A stretch of 64,000 nt of DNA from positions 1 to 64,000 of the forward strand of contig NW_027018014.1 of NCBI RefSeq assembly GCF_032854445.1, in the 5' to 3' direction. A program made the translations under genes and the position numbers. Below the pieces are notes generated by a model. It saw only the letters and a list, made by a program, of their open reading frames with translations, made no database searches and was not told where the DNA came from. Shown here in pieces: positions 17,890 through 31,005 of the stretch. Position 1 is the stretch's first letter; every line of letters begins with the position of its first letter. This DNA comes from Liolophura sinensis. Lineage: Eukaryota; Mollusca; Polyplacophora; Chitonida; Chitonidae.

Positions 17890-20800
17890 ATATTTTATGA
17901 TATAGGCCAATGGCCTTCAAATAATTTATGACAACATCGTCAGCGATGCTGTCAAATAAATCATATATAGAGTTGACCGTGTAGAACCTTTGCCTAACAT
18001 GGGCAAAGTCTACAGTCAACCAAGATATGTTTGAGGCCGTATTCAGCATCACAGCCAACACACTCGGGAGCACTGCTCCCATCTAAGATGAAATTGTGTG
18101 TCAGATGAGAATGCCCGACACCTCCTTAAAACGACTTCGTCTCTACGAGACATTTGACAGGTGTAGGCATTGTAGCCAATGACAGCAGGAATGGCATGCA
18201 GTTTATTATGGATCTGGAAGTCCCATTCACCCTGCCAAAGGCGACGAATATATTTAAGAATATTTGACTTCACGTCAGTATAAGGAATTTTTACTCGAGA
18301 TACAGGTTTATATAGGGCAGCTTTCGCTTCCTTGTCCACGACTGTGTTTCCATGGATACCAGTGTGACTTGGTATCCAACAGAATATAATATCTTTACCT
18401 CTTTTAATTAGTTTTCGGTGTTTGGCTATCATCTCAAGTATCAATGAATTTTTGAATTTATTACTCTGAATCGCCAAAACGCAATACAGCGAGTCGCTGC
18501 ATATCATTGCCGTCTGGGCATGCCCTGGGGAAACATATGGTAAGGCCAGGAGTATAGCCCTGGCCTCTGCAGAAAAGATAGAAGATGAAGGTGGCAGACG
18601 AAGAGAAGTGACCCGCTGCTCTCACACAGGTGCAGCCGCAATTCTGTCCCCATCCTTTGAACCGTCCAGTATATATAAATTTATAATCTATATAATCAGC
18701 CTTGATTTCAGCAAAACTTTGCTGAATTATAAGAGGATTTGTATTTGATTTATTATATTTACGTAGATCAAATATTAGTTTAGTTTGTAGAAGAAGCCAT
18801 GGAGGAGACTCCGGGAAAGACACCGGAGCTGTATCCTCCAGCTTGATGTTAGCTCCCACAATATGGTCCCGTATGCAAAGAACGAACGAAGGCATCTTGT
18901 TAGGACATTTAATGTATTTGTCTACATATAATGGATTGAAAACAGTCGTAGGCAGGGTTTGTTGGATGTGCTTTAATCTTACTAGCGTATTGAAGGCTAA
19001 GTTTTATACGTCGGTAATATAAAGAAGGCTCATTAACCTCCACGTATAAACTTTCTACTGGGGAGGTCCTAACAGCACCAAGGCTGAGCCTCAAACCTTG
19101 GTGATGAATTGGATCCAACAATGTTTTAATTTTAATGTACGACTTCCTAGCGGAACCGTAAATGATGGATCGATATAAGTTAAGTAAAACTGATCGGTCA
19201 GCACCCCAGTCGGTGCTAGACACGATCTTAATTATATCGAGAGCCCTTGTACATTTATCTTGAAGCATTTTAATATGAGGTATAAAAGATAGCTTACTAT
19301 GAAATATTATACCTAAAAATTTCGTTTCTCCAACAATTTTAATCTGCTCACCACAAAAATAAAGCTCAGGGTGAAGATAAAGTCTCCGTTTATTACAAAA
19401 ATGCACACCGACAGTTTTAGATGTTAAAAATCTAAAACCGTTTTCAGTTGCCCATTTGTCGATCTTATCGAGACAAAGCTGCAACTGACGTTCGATATTA
19501 TTCATATTCTTAGCTCGGTGGCATATAAGGAAATCATCAACTTATAAAGAACCCTCTGTGCCCGATGTTTATGTTTTTGCTAGGCTATTTATTTTTATGC
19601 TAAACAAAGTTGGTGATAGAATGCTGCCCTGGTGTACACCCATTTCCTGCTCATAAAAGTCAGAAAGAGTGGACCCCACCCGTACCTTAAACTGACGATC
19701 AGATAAAAATTGAGATATAAATATAGGTAATCGGCGTTTAAGTCCCATATCCTCCAGGTCTTTTAAAATACCATATTTCCATGTAGTGTCGTAGGCCTTT
19801 TCAAGGTAAAAAAATATGGACACCACATGTTTATTTTTAATGAAACCATCGCGAATAAAGGTTTCGAATCGAACAAGGTGATCCACAGTGGATCTGCCTT
19901 GTCGTAAACCGCAATGAACATTAGACAGTAACTTGTTGGTTTCCAGAAACCAAACAAGTCTATCATTAATCATCCGTTCCATAGTCTTACAAACACAGTT
20001 GGTAAGAGCTATGGGACAGTAATTATTTGGATCTGAATGATCCTTACCCGGCCTAGGGACCGGGATAATACACGCCTCCCTCCATGATAGTGGAAAATTA
20101 CCAGTTATCCAAATATCATTAAGCAAGTCCACGAGAGTCTCCAGTGGCTCAGGTGGTAAATGGTTTAGAAACTTATAATAAACGTTATCAGGACCACAGG
20201 CAGTATCGTGTGCCTTTATTAGGGCAGTTTTAAGTTCCTCGATATTAAAAGGGCAATTTAATTTTCTCCTTCTATATTTTATTATGTTGGAATTCTTTGG
20301 TATAGTTCTCATAAGACGATTTCTTGGAAATTGTCTCAGCTAATTTATTTGCTATATTGGATTTATTACTTTTGCCCTTAAGTTTCTGAACCATGTACGC
20401 GTGGGTGTTTTTGACGTAATGCCCGAAACAAAGTTCTGCCAACACGATCCTCTCTTGGACATGAGTAATCGACGAGCCTTAGCTCTAAAATTACGAACCT
20501 GGTTTAGATTATAATGAGTAGGACAATGATTAAATCTGCCTTCAGCCTTTTTACGGTCCTTTATGGCTTTACGACAGTCATTGTCGTACCAAGGTTCACG
20601 TTTGGATTTGGGATTTGTCGAGGTTTTAGGGATAGTTGTATCGGCAGCTCGTAAAACAAGCTCGTTAAATTTTAACAAAGGATCATCTGCTGCATTGAGA
20701 GTCTATGGAGTGATATCAGCCTCACCGAACATCTCAAATGCGATCCAGTCTGCTTTATCAAATTTCCACCTAGCTACACGTTCTAAAGAATTAGAAGTAA

Positions 20801-21137
20801 TATGTTCTAGGATTATAGGAAAATGGTGACTACCACAAAGATCGTCATGCACCTTCCAAGAAAAATCAAGGAGAAGTGATGGATCTGTGATAGTGAGATC
20901 GATAGCAGAATAAATGCCATTACCCGGAGGTAAATAGGTGTTAGAACCTTGACTGAAATAACGCAGTTTCTCCTTCGAAAAGAAGTCTTCTACTATCTTG
21001 CACTTATTATTTATGTTGTTACTGCTCCATAGGGGGTTATGGGGATTAAAATCTCCAATTATTACGAAAGGTTTTGGCAGTTTTTCTATTAAATAAGACT
21101 GTAAAGCTGACAAACAAATTTTCGGAGGAATATACAA
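17890..21137 (-). pseudogene. LINE B ORF2: AP endonuclease, RT, RNase H (decayed)
   Basis: Endonuclease part 20703-21137 (IGDFNPHNPLWSS and CGSHHFP, where relatives have GSDHFP); RT 19569-20678 (GLRQGRSTVDHL, a divergent FYLEKAYDTTW, GVHQGSILSPTLF); RT thumb and connection 18461-19505 (KTVGVHFCNKRR; SKLSFIPHI); RNase H 18049-18507 (CSDSLYC; CWIPSHTGIHGNTVVDKEAK); C-terminus to 17890. Frames change at about 19530, 20330 and 20690 and there is a TAA in the YVDD region, so it is inactive. In I-type LINEs the endonuclease nicks target DNA and the RT copies the RNA in place, with RNase H removing the template. Confidence 0.85.
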
Positions 21138-21160
21138 TGAACATAAAGTGTTTCAGACAA

Positions 21161-22062
21161 TTAAAGACGGACGGCCACAGCCTCATGTAGATGAAGGATC
21201 AACACCCATGAACGACCCAAACTTATTATAAGTTTGGACTGGGTCCCTAGTGGCCTTAAAGGGACGCTCCAGGGGGCCACTAGGTTTATCGCTTTTATGA
21301 TTTTTCTCAGATTTATTTTTGTCACCCGTTGCCTTATGTGAAGATTCAACGGGTTTATGAGATTTGGATTTATTATCACATAATGTGTTGTCAGATAAAG
21401 AAAGCGCTGGATAATCAGGTAAAGTATTAGGTATTTTACATAGGTTTATATCAGTTTGAGATGAGCAGCTGGCTGTCTTATTTACGGGTTTCGTGACGAG
21501 TTTCTGTGGCTGTTCTTTGCCAATGGGTGAAGTAAAAGTCGTTTGGACGTCAACAGAAAAAGTGGTTTTCCTTACAACATTGGCATATGTAGATGTAGTA
21601 AGGTCATGCGTGACGGAGACCAGACGCATCTAAAGCAGACTAGTGTGTTGCTGCATTGGCTCCTGCCATGGCCAAACCGCTGGCAGGAGAAACACCGGGT
21701 GGGGTTAGGTATAAACAACTCCACTCTCACACTCCACTCACGGTCCGACAAATATAGATGACGTAAGGGAAGGTTTGTTAAAAGTTATCATATAAGTGTT
21801 CGTTTTTATCAGGTTTCCATCTCTTAATTAAGAAGCGCTTTACCTTTGTTACTCCTTGATGTTTTAGTTCTTCAGTTATTTTTTGTTCCGTCATTTCAGT
21901 GAGGTCCTGGTCTCTGTCACGAATTATGCCATGACAGCAGTTTTTTAGATCTCATTTTCATTAGATATTACTAAGAAAGTAGGAAAATAAGTATTTTCTC
22001 CTTCAATATCTAATTGAACATTTTTTTTAGCAATGGCTGTTGTAATTTCAGTTGAAGCCATG
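21161..22062 (-). pseudogene. LINE B ORF1 remnant
   Basis: The C-terminal half (21183-21629) is Lys/Ser/Asn-rich and ends KPSGPLERPFKATRDPVQTYNKFGS, matching the ORF1 C-terminus at 44300-44370. Upstream (21770-22060) are decayed matches to the ORF1 N-terminus (RDRDQDLTE...GVTKVKRF). The zinc-knuckle region is missing or deleted between the two. ORF1 proteins of this group bind the element RNA. Confidence 0.7.
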
Positions 22063-22380
22063 TTATATTTTAATTAATTTCAGCCCGCCTGTCCCCCACC
22101 CGCCACGGAGTGCCAACAAGTGCGAATCTACTTCTGCGGATGACCAGCAGAGAACAGAAACAGGGAATCCACGCAAGGTAAACTCCAACAGATTGAGTTA
22201 CACCATCAAGATTAAACCCGATATACTCGATTGACCTATTACCCACCGCCATCTACACTGAGCCCGAACAAGAGCATCTGGTGTTAACCCAACTTTACAT
22301 CACAATACGTCAAAGAATACCAAACTGGATCAAGTGTAGGGCTTGACGCGACCAGCCCATTGATGGGACCGGGCCCATCC

Positions 22381-22639
22381 GACACCCCGTCTATCTCCAA
22401 GTAAGGGCCAAAGTGGCGTGTTGGGCGTGAGGATCCCGCAAGACCAACATGCCCTCAGCCACCAGGATCCCGTCATCGGAGATCACGGGTCGCAACCCAC
22501 AGCAAACCCACAGACACCCCGTCTATCTCCAAGTAAGGGCCAAAGTGGCGTGTTGGGCGTGAGGATCCCGCAAGACCAACATGCCCTCAGCCACCAGGAT
22601 CCCGTCATCGGAGATCACGGGTCGCAACCCACAGCAAAC
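22381..22639. repeat. 132-bp tandem duplication in the LINE 5' region
   Basis: Units start GACACCCCGTCTATCTCC at 22381 and 22513, identical over the first 127 bases. The LINE copy at 37989 has a single version. Confidence 0.95.
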
Positions 22640-22815
22640 AGGTCGCTCCCCGGTTGCCTCTCACACAACCGGGAAGATGTGAGCCTATTATATTCACCGG
22701 GCTCACACAGGAGAGCTCTAGGTGAGTCGACTTTCACGACAAGCTTGCCTAGAGGGCGGAGGTCCTATTCTTATCACCCTGGAATCCCCACGGGGGGTGA
22801 AAATATGATGATTGT

Positions 22816-23220
22816 GAGGTGTTTGTTTACTTGGCTGTGAATTCGCCTTCGTTTAGTCCATTACGACATAATATTTATACTGTACTATTAACGATAGAAC
22901 ATGTTGTTGTTGTTGTACAGTTGTAAAATTCGTGTCTATCCGCTGTGCTCTTTACGTGTAAACGCCAAAATAACGGAGGGAGGTTGCTTAACAGTGTTAT
23001 GGAAGTGACAATACACCAAAATTCTGTGAAAGAATGAACGTTTAAACCATTTCAGGCAAATATTTTCTGAAAGAATTTTGACGGATCTTACCAGAGTTTT
23101 AAGAAGCAGCCGACAATGAGCTGGGCGGCATATTCCACCATTCCTCGTCGCGGAATACACTGTCTGGACTCGTCCAGAACTGGGCCGACTTTGTGCAAGC
23201 ACATTATCTTTAAATCTTTG
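22816..23220. other. Non-coding stretch between LINE B and hAT element
   Basis: Mostly AT-rich. A 95-residue open stretch on minus (22936-23223) shows no known domain and I do not call it a gene. Confidence 0.5.
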
Positions 23221-26200
23221 CATGGTTCATACACTTACACAATAACAAAATTCCAGGAGTTTTCCAGGACAATAATTTCAAATTTCCAGGAACAATTTCA
23301 TTTGAATTCCAGGAGTTTCCAGGACTTTTTCGCGGGGAATATTTCCATATGTTAGATTATATTACTTTATACAACAGTTAAACACAGTCATCAAGTCATA
23401 TGTCTGTATTTTATTCTCTTCATCATGTACATGCATTTAAATGCAAATGACATTTAATGTTTCTCTGTTAAGGGCAGTGTGTATCAGTTAGTTCATTTGA
23501 ACACAGCTTTTCTTCAGCAGTTCGTCTTGAACTGTTCGAAGGGAAGTCTGGCTATTTAATATATATCACTTTCTTTAGCAGCTCAAAGACCTGTTGTTGC
23601 TTTTCTTTAGCAGTCCGTCTCAAACTGTTCGATTTTGTTATGAATGTTATTTGACCCGTAGCCTCTGCTTTTTCCGAAAGCTCATCAGCAGATTTGTTCA
23701 ATGAGATCACATCAGCTTCCAAACGTTTCCTTTTCGCTTTTAGTTCATCGATTTCTTCTAATGTCGTCTTGCGTTTCTTGGCCATGTCAGCACTCTGTTT
23801 CTCTTTTCGTTGTTCCTCAAGGTGACACATGTACTTCTGTCTCGCTGATGAAGCAGAGAGAATCAACTGCTTTGACATGTGTACATTTGAAATTCCTCCA
23901 ACACTATCCAAATGATCACAGATCAAACGTTGAGCCACAACTGATTCCTCATGTAAGTTTTCTACTTCAATCTGGCGATTGACTGAAAATCCTCGTTCCA
24001 CAGAGGCCTGTCCATGTGACAGAAGCAACAGGTGTTTCACAACTCTCCGTAATGCACTGAAACGCTCACTGGAAGCCAAGGAATCAAACAGCAGGACATC
24101 GACCCTGCTTCTTTCTGAGTCACCATACGGGTTGAACGCTTTGAATGTTGAATGATTTACAGCCACAGTGGTGTCCAGAAATTCATCAAACTGATGAATT
24201 ATGTTATCACAGGCTGCGGCACCCCCTCGAACTCGATTTGCTTCCACCAGCTTGGTCAGGATTTTGGTCAATCTGTTTATGCACTCTGGTTTTGACAGGG
24301 CCATCTGTCTGGGATCAAGGCAGGACATAGAATTGGTCAAAGGGTACTTCAGTGGACACTTCTCAAGTACTTTTAGAGCAGTTTTGATCAAAAAGTCTTT
24401 GCATCCGATTTTCAGATCCATGACTTGTCGGTCACTAACTGTACTCGAGGACTTGACCTTTCTCAGCTCATTCTCAGCAGCAAAGCCTAAATCTATTTTG
24501 GTGTAAGTTTCGTGGATTTTTTTATCTGTGGGGTCAAGTTTCATCAGTCTGTTGACATTTGTTGCTGCCTTCATGACATCACCTTTCACAAACCTTTTCA
24601 AAAGACCAACCAATAGCCTCTGTAGATCTTCAGAAATAAAGGGCAACATTGGTTTGTCAGTTTGGTAAGTTACCAGGAAGGGTGACACTACATTCGCAAT
24701 GGACAAGAACGACAACAACTTCACCATCATCAAGGGGTCTCGAGTGGCAGCTGCTACTGTGTCATATGATGTTGTTTTGGGGTTTTGGTAAGTCCCATAC
24801 ACTTTTATGTTTGGCCATATGTCAATTGCTCGTTGTGCAACGGGTACATTTTCGACCCATCGGTGAGCACAAAATTTAAGAGGGAAAGTATCTGTGCCTG
24901 TTGCTTTCACATAGTCTTCCCTCCTGGCCGGTGTGTCTTTGAAGAGCTTGTGTAAGCTTTTCAACACATTTTGTACATCCCATCATGATGCTACTGCGCC
25001 ATCCTTGAAGGCCCCATGCACTATATGTAAACCACAGCTTCCGACACTTAAGAGTGATCGATCGCATGTTGTAGACATCCTTTCCTGCATCAGGCAATGA
25101 AATTTCCAGTTCACATTGGGTCCATCCATTGACAGTTGTAAAGCTTTGCTGATGTTAAGGCCTTCAGTACATTTATCAAAATGTTCAAGCATGTCCTCGG
25201 CAGTGGCATGTCCCATGAATGAAGATCCGTAATAGTGAGTCTTCACCTGCGAAAATGAAAGCCTTCCATTAACCAATGAAATACCTCATTAAAGCTAATG
25301 AAATATTACAGATGCAATATCACTTTATCAGGTAGAGCAAAGGACTAATTGGGATTTATATCCCATTTGAGATTTTATACCCCAAGTGGGATACACTTTG
25401 GCAAACTTGACATTTTTTTTTCGAGACAAGCAATGAATGTGTAAAAGTTACATGGCAACATTTAGATAAAATGAATCTTGATATTTTATGACTGTCACTG
25501 ATTACTCTGTCAAAAAGTCACTACAATGACAGGACTGGCAAGAAAAAAATCAGCAAATGTGAGATTTTTATTATCATTCCATTGTGTAAGTCATCCTATG
25601 CTGGTCTTATAGTAAAATGAACAACATTTGTCAAATAATCCGAGTTGAGCTTTTAAATCCCAAATGGGATATACATCCCAATTAGGCCTAGTCCTTTGCT
25701 TTAATCTGTTTATACTTTTTTTCACACACATACCCCAATAGTCACATTATCATGTCATTGGCCAATCAGCATCCAGAATTATTTATTACACATATGCTCC
25801 TCAAAGAAAAATAAGGACCACTTCATTTTGAGAATAACACTGTATTCAAATTCACGTGTGGGTCAGTTTCTACTTCAACTTGATTATGATACTAAGAGCT
25901 AGGTGCCACTTTCTACTTGAAAGAAAAAAAAGGTGTTCTAAAAATGTGGTCCTTAACTTTCTTTGAGGAGTGTAGTTCATTTATCTTTCTCCCATAACAG
26001 ATTTGGTAATGAATCTTTTTTTTTATAAACATACAGTTTAATATAATATCTATGATATTATTTCATGTTAAAATTACCTGTCCTCTTTCCCACACTCTGG
26101 CATGGATGTCCATCTGTTTGTTTTTTGTTTCGTTATTCGGGCTCTCATCAAATAACAAAACATATCCATCTTCATCAGAAATCCTGTTTTTTTAACAGGT

Positions 26201-27132
26201 CTTTAAAGTGCGGTGCAATGCCAAAATTGCAAAGGTAGGCACATTTTCTTTCACCACAAGTGAACTGCTTAGCAATGTCAGAATCTGGGAACATTTTAGT
26301 GAAGACTGTCTGAATATCTGCACAGGAATTAAACGAGTAGTGCGACTGTACGACCTTCAGTGTCCATAGGATTTCTGCCTCCAGGCACTGGCTACGGCTG
26401 ACAAATGAGGTGAGAGTTGGCGGTGTTGACGTAGGTTGTGCTGTTTTGGCGGCCTGTCCTTCACTGAAGAAATCTCCAATAGTGAATCCAGTTGCCGATT
26501 TTCTCTGTTCAAGTAACTGTTTGTGTTTAGCACCCTTGGCGTGACTACGAATGGCAGGCTCCCCCATATTGGAAATATCAAACGTTTTTTGGCAGACCTT
26601 ACACCTCGCATTTGACCGATTTGCATCCCGTTCCAACCAGGCCGCGTAATCTGGCTGACTGAGCCAGCGGTCGTTAAAAACACACTTTCCAGGGGGCATA
26701 GTCCAGGTTCAAAAGTTCACCGAAGCGTGTCAACAAGCTGGGTAAACAACAATCGTGTTCTTCGAGCGGGAACTTTGGCGGAATTTAACAGAAGTGTCGT
26801 AAACGAATCTGCCTTGATGTCGTAAACGAACTAAGTACTTAGCAAAGTAGTCTCCCTTGATATACACCCGACGTGACACCGCTGATCGACAAGTCTCGAA
26901 ACAACAACAACAATCGAATACAAAAAAAAAAACAAAAACAATGACCGTTTTAATGAGTTTGATTACAGTTACTGAGCTTCGACAGCTTTCATCAAGAACT
27001 GATCTGGTAAAAAAATTGATTGCATTAAAATTAAGGAGTTTCCAGGACTATTTATTCATTTTTCAGGATATTCCAGGACTTTCCAACACAGGAATTAAAT
27101 TCCAGGAGTTTCCAGGAGGCGTGCGAACCCTG
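23221..27132. mobile_element. hAT DNA transposon
   Basis: The right end, read inward, is CAGGGTTCGCACGCCTCC (27132 leftward), a hAT-type terminus. The left end CATGGTTCATACACTTAC at 23221 is a diverged inverted partner. Both ends carry clusters of CCAGGAGTTTCCAGGA motifs (23250-23345; 27030-27115), likely transposase binding sites. TCTTTG occurs directly outside each end (23215-23220; 27133-27138), part of a possible imperfect 8-bp target duplication. The single gene is on minus. Confidence 0.8.
23552..26699 (-). pseudogene. hAT transposase, BED-like finger, one intron, one frameshift, one stop
   Basis: Exon 1 (26699-26078) starts MPPGKCVFNDRWL and has a BED-like finger (CKVCQKTF...IRSHAKGAKHK), then the EILWTLKVVQSHYSF segment. 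An A-run near 26190 shifts the frame before VLLFDES. Intron 25247-26077 (GTAATT...TTTTCGCAG). Exon 2 (25246-23552) has LQLSMDGPNVNW and SCGLHIVHGAFKDG, then an in-frame TGA at about 24985, then 471 open residues. Those include FCAHRWVE, the C-terminal hAT dimerisation motif (LSHGQASVERGFSVN) and a Lys/Glu coiled coil. Only two lesions separate it from an intact frame. hAT transposases cut the element out and insert it with an 8-bp target duplication. A domesticated gene is unlikely because of the lesions. Confidence 0.88.
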
Positions 27133-28635
27133 TCTTTGGCCGTCCTTTTAATAACAGAGATCTCATCCAGACAGCGAAGGAATGCTTTTCCACAACTGGC
27201 CCGGTTCAGGGGTATTACATGTTTTATACTGTTAGCTAAATTTGTTCCCGCGGAATCCGAACCGATGCTGGCCTAGTTTTGGTAACTGACTGATGTACTG
27301 CCGTAATACGCGGCTTCAACACCGGAATCGGCGCACTGTTAGACTAGCGTGGTGCAGACCTCTGATGTTGGTCCTAACAGAGAGGAGCGCTGCTAGGCAC
27401 TCCTTCAGCAGTGTTGTGCGCCTTGCCCATATATGGATATGATGTTTGTCGCAGAGTTACTGTATTACATCTTCCAAGAATTCTCATACACAGCTTAAAC
27501 ATATTATGAAGACAAACAGACGACAGGCCGAATTTCACGTCGTAACTGCTATCACGATGGCCTGTCAGCTCTGTGTTACTCCACCTCATTGAGAATGTAT
27601 AACGTTTACTTTCAGCATATTTGAGATCGTTCAAATAAATAGCGGGATAGGTGGCGCCATCTGTGTTGCCAAGTTGTGACAATAATGTATTTTTTTTTCA
27701 GGCTTAAAAGCTTAATTACTCCTGTTATTACCGATGTGTATGTAAAACTACGTCGGCACAACAGAAAATATCAGTATGTTAATGCTTTCGAGGACAGAGT
27801 ATGCTATATAAGGGGGGAAACATTAGCGGTTCACATCCTGTTCCATGTAACGAAAACTGATCTCTTAGTAGTTGCCAAAGTTTGGGAATCGCTTTCTTCG
27901 TCAGTTGGCACTGCGCCATTCCTTACTACGTTAATGTTTACCTGTTGGATGTGGTAATCTTATCACTGTGCGACATTTTCACACGCACTTACACAATGTG
28001 TGTGTGTAGCCTACATGCCGTGTAGATTCTTTAAGTAGGGACTTAATATTTGGACCTCAAGACTGAACAGCGCCAGAAATATCAAGTGTTAAAGGAAAAT
28101 GACCTAGTTGGCCTGTAATATCCCCACAACTCTTCGAGCCACGCTGAACACTGTAGCCTTAAACACCACGAATTTCCTCAGCACACCTTACTTCTATCTT
28201 GACATGCAATTTTGTGATTCTCAGTGATGTAAGGTGACAATTATCATAACAGCCTGTGCAATCCATGCGGTTCCCAGATAACATTTACAAACTGGGCCGG
28301 TACTGGTCCAGTCCTGGCTACCCGGTACGGCGGCATACGGGCGTGCACAGTGGATTCGAATTGGGCTTGTACAAACAGCCCTAATCGGACCGTTACTGGG
28401 GTTATTGTACCAACAATGTTTCGGTACTGGGCCCATATGGCGGAGGAGAACTAACCCAGTACGATCCGAAATCAAACATGTACAGGGCCAGAGCCGGTTG
28501 TGCATCACCCGCCCAGTCATACCTACCGGTTAATACCCATTTAGTAACCAGTTGACGCCTGAATTGAGCCAGTACACACAACAGATGTATAAATCTGTCT
28601 GATCCTGAGCGAATTAAACAAAAAAAAAACACAGT
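27133..28635. other. Non-coding stretch with scattered GGCC/GTAC motifs
   Basis: No gene recognised. A 102-residue open stretch on minus (27374-27682) has no identifiable domain. 28260-28560 is dense in GGTACTGG, GGCCC and CCAGTAC words, related to 10346-10520 and 36840-37160. Confidence 0.6.
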
Positions 28636-30040
28636 TGATGATAAAAAATATTAAAGCCAGTTACCATCGAACACTGAGTATGTGTCCACTGATCGGAAGA
28701 ATATCTATCATGAATAAAACTGCTCGAATAGATCGACTGTTGGCAAACGGGGAAGAAAGGAAAACCAAGGTCAATCGATCATGTACACACAGAACATTCA
28801 CTGGCTATACTTCACAAATCACAGATTAGTTCGGGTGAATATAGTAACTGGCGAATACCGATACTAAAATTTGCGTTTCAATATGCAGGGAGTTTGGTCA
28901 CCCTTTTGTGAATCTATATATGTGTTTTACAATATAATATGAAAGCAGATAAGAAGGAAGCGTGGAAACAGTTTCTATAACTTTAAAATACAAATGCATG
29001 TTTTTTTTTTCTAAACTCGAAATAACATATACAGAAGTAATAAAGATTGACCAGTGCACCGTTACCAATGTTAAAGGATGAACTAAAGCCCAAAAATGTG
29101 AATTAAAATTAGACGATGGTTTATTATTCCATTCTAGTTTATGCAGTGTAATTTGTTATGTTGAATGGTTTTCTTCACTGGCCCCTCCTTTGTTCACCTC
29201 TCTCTGCCTTCTTCCTCCCTGGCTGTCAGCTGTGTTTGTCAGACAGCCCATGATTTCCCGACCAATTTGATCCGCTATTCCTGTGTACAGCCTGTTCTTC
29301 AATACCGATCCTAATATAAAACAAAGAGAAGAAAATACATTGATAACTAATATACCTTGTAAAACTAACGTGCTACTTAAACGTGTTCCACTGATGATAC
29401 TAACAACCATATGATTGTAAACAACGTATATAATGGTTATCCATCGGTGATATGACAACACGCTCCACATGACCATTGTTCATTTGCAACATCACATATT
29501 TACGAATCATAATCTCAATTTCTCAAACTGTGATATGATTAAACTGTGTTATTTAACTCCACATGGATGTATTTTAGCATCCCCACACTCATACAATAAG
29601 AGGTTAAAGTAGACGTGGTGGAGTTATTGCAACCCGGGGGGAAAAATATGAATGTTGATTATTCTAACTTCTGACAGCATCACATAGATAGAGTCCACCA
29701 AATGGTCTCTTCGGGACTTCACCAGTCCCTTTCCATCCTTTGTTTTCCCACCAAGTTCATTTTATGGGCGACGACATGGCTCAGCGTCTGCGACATATAT
29801 AGTTCGGCTTTCTTCAGGTCTACTATTTATAAAGATTACCACTCATGGGATGTAACATTATTTATTAAATTACTTGAATTTCTCATTAACATTGTTACGG
29901 TATTGAAAACAGCAACAGAAAACAGACTCAGTGACTCAATATTACAATGTAAACAATGCTTTATATATAAAATGAGACGTACAGTTTTACAGACAGTTCA
30001 ACAACAACAACATAAAAAAACATACACATCAGTATTACCG
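28636..30040. other. Non-coding AT-rich stretch; possible outer part of the LTR
   Basis: No confirmed gene. A minus-strand open piece at 29156-29330 follows a TTTTATATTAG acceptor-like site and encodes a basic/polar tail with no known domain. 29700-30040 may belong to the right part of the LTR, because the other LTR copy is cut by a deletion exactly where similarity ends. Confidence 0.5.
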
Positions 30041-30890
30041 GTCTTTAAAAGTTTCCAGTTCACCTTTGCATCCCAAGGAACGTATTCCAGGAGATCCAAC
30101 GTAAAGACCATGGGATAAACACACAATTCACACAAGTTCCAAATTGTCCCAGTCAGGTACTTGGCTAGGTTAGCGAACGCGAACACAGTACACAGGTTAC
30201 ACAGAACTGGAACAGTCAAGCCTTTGAATGACGTCACATCCGCAGAGCACAACACAGGGTAAATCCAGGCATGGAGGTATAATCCACTTTAGAACAGTCA
30301 CAGCTCCCGCAGAAACTCACAAACGAGCCGTTCAGAGACGTAGAGTAATGTCACCTTGTGGCAGAACGAACGTCCTTTGCAAAACTGAAAACTTCAGATT
30401 AGAGTCCGTGACGACCTTGTCGGTCAGGTGAGGTCAGCGTGTTAAACAAATTACAGTCAACACTGTATAGTCATAATAAAGATCCGAACACCAATAAACG
30501 TGACTTCCGCAGAAATTCACTTAAACCAGACATCAGTACAACTGTGGTACACAAACGGTGCCGGCATAGAAATCTGTCCTCCCAAACGAAACTGGCATCA
30601 CCAGCTCATATCAATATAATGGACTCGATACGAGAGCGTCGCACACTCTCCTGGCTCCCAGTGGATGCAGCAAAAATCCCCCCTCTCTGCACAGAAAACA
30701 CGGCTTATATACGTTCCAGGTGGATTCAACTATTCTTAAACACAGAATTAACAGCCAATGAAATAAACGAAGCATTGAACAAGGTGCTTTCGATCCGGTC
30801 CACGCTGTACACATATAACAGGGCCTGTTATGTTTTCACAAAGGTCCGCAGACTAACAGTACATGAAAACGTTAAATAGTCATACATAAC
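30041..30890 (-). repeat. 3' LTR
   Basis: Begins (minus) TGTTATGTATGAC after the polypurine tract. It contains the near-palindrome ATAACAGGGCCTGTTAT at 30815-30831. Its distal border is set only by similarity to the truncated 5' LTR and may extend to about 29.7 kb. Confidence 0.85.
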
Positions 30891-31005
30891 ACCCCCACCC
30901 TTCAGGGAAAGAAAGTTTTGCATAAAACTTTCTTTAACATATTCATAATCAATAATAATAATAACGTTTACCACAGTCTTTAAAAACAAAGCTGCAGAAA
31001 ACCAA

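Larger units (their letters stand above)
17790..22815 (-). mobile_element. I-superfamily LINE B, minus strand, near full span
   Basis: Running right to left: the 5' region (22815 to about 22070, starting with the complement of CCCCGTGGGGATTCC and ending with a GGCACTCCGTGGCGGGTGGGG-type block), ORF1 remnants, ORF2 remnants (endonuclease, RT, RNase H) and a 3' UTR to about 17790. There the sequence passes into a Penelope fragment instead of the usual ATTC tail. The 5' region contains a 132-bp tandem duplication. Confidence 0.85.

Noticed and set aside
22381-22639. CRISPR array
   Set aside because: Two long tandem units without spacers, inside a eukaryotic LINE.
24201-24506. Plus-strand open frames over the hAT gene
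   Set aside because: Antisense shadows of the transposase; no independent features.
27374-27682. 102-residue minus-strand open frame as a host exon
   Set aside because: No known motif and no clear splice sites in frame; kept only as part of a non-coding stretch.
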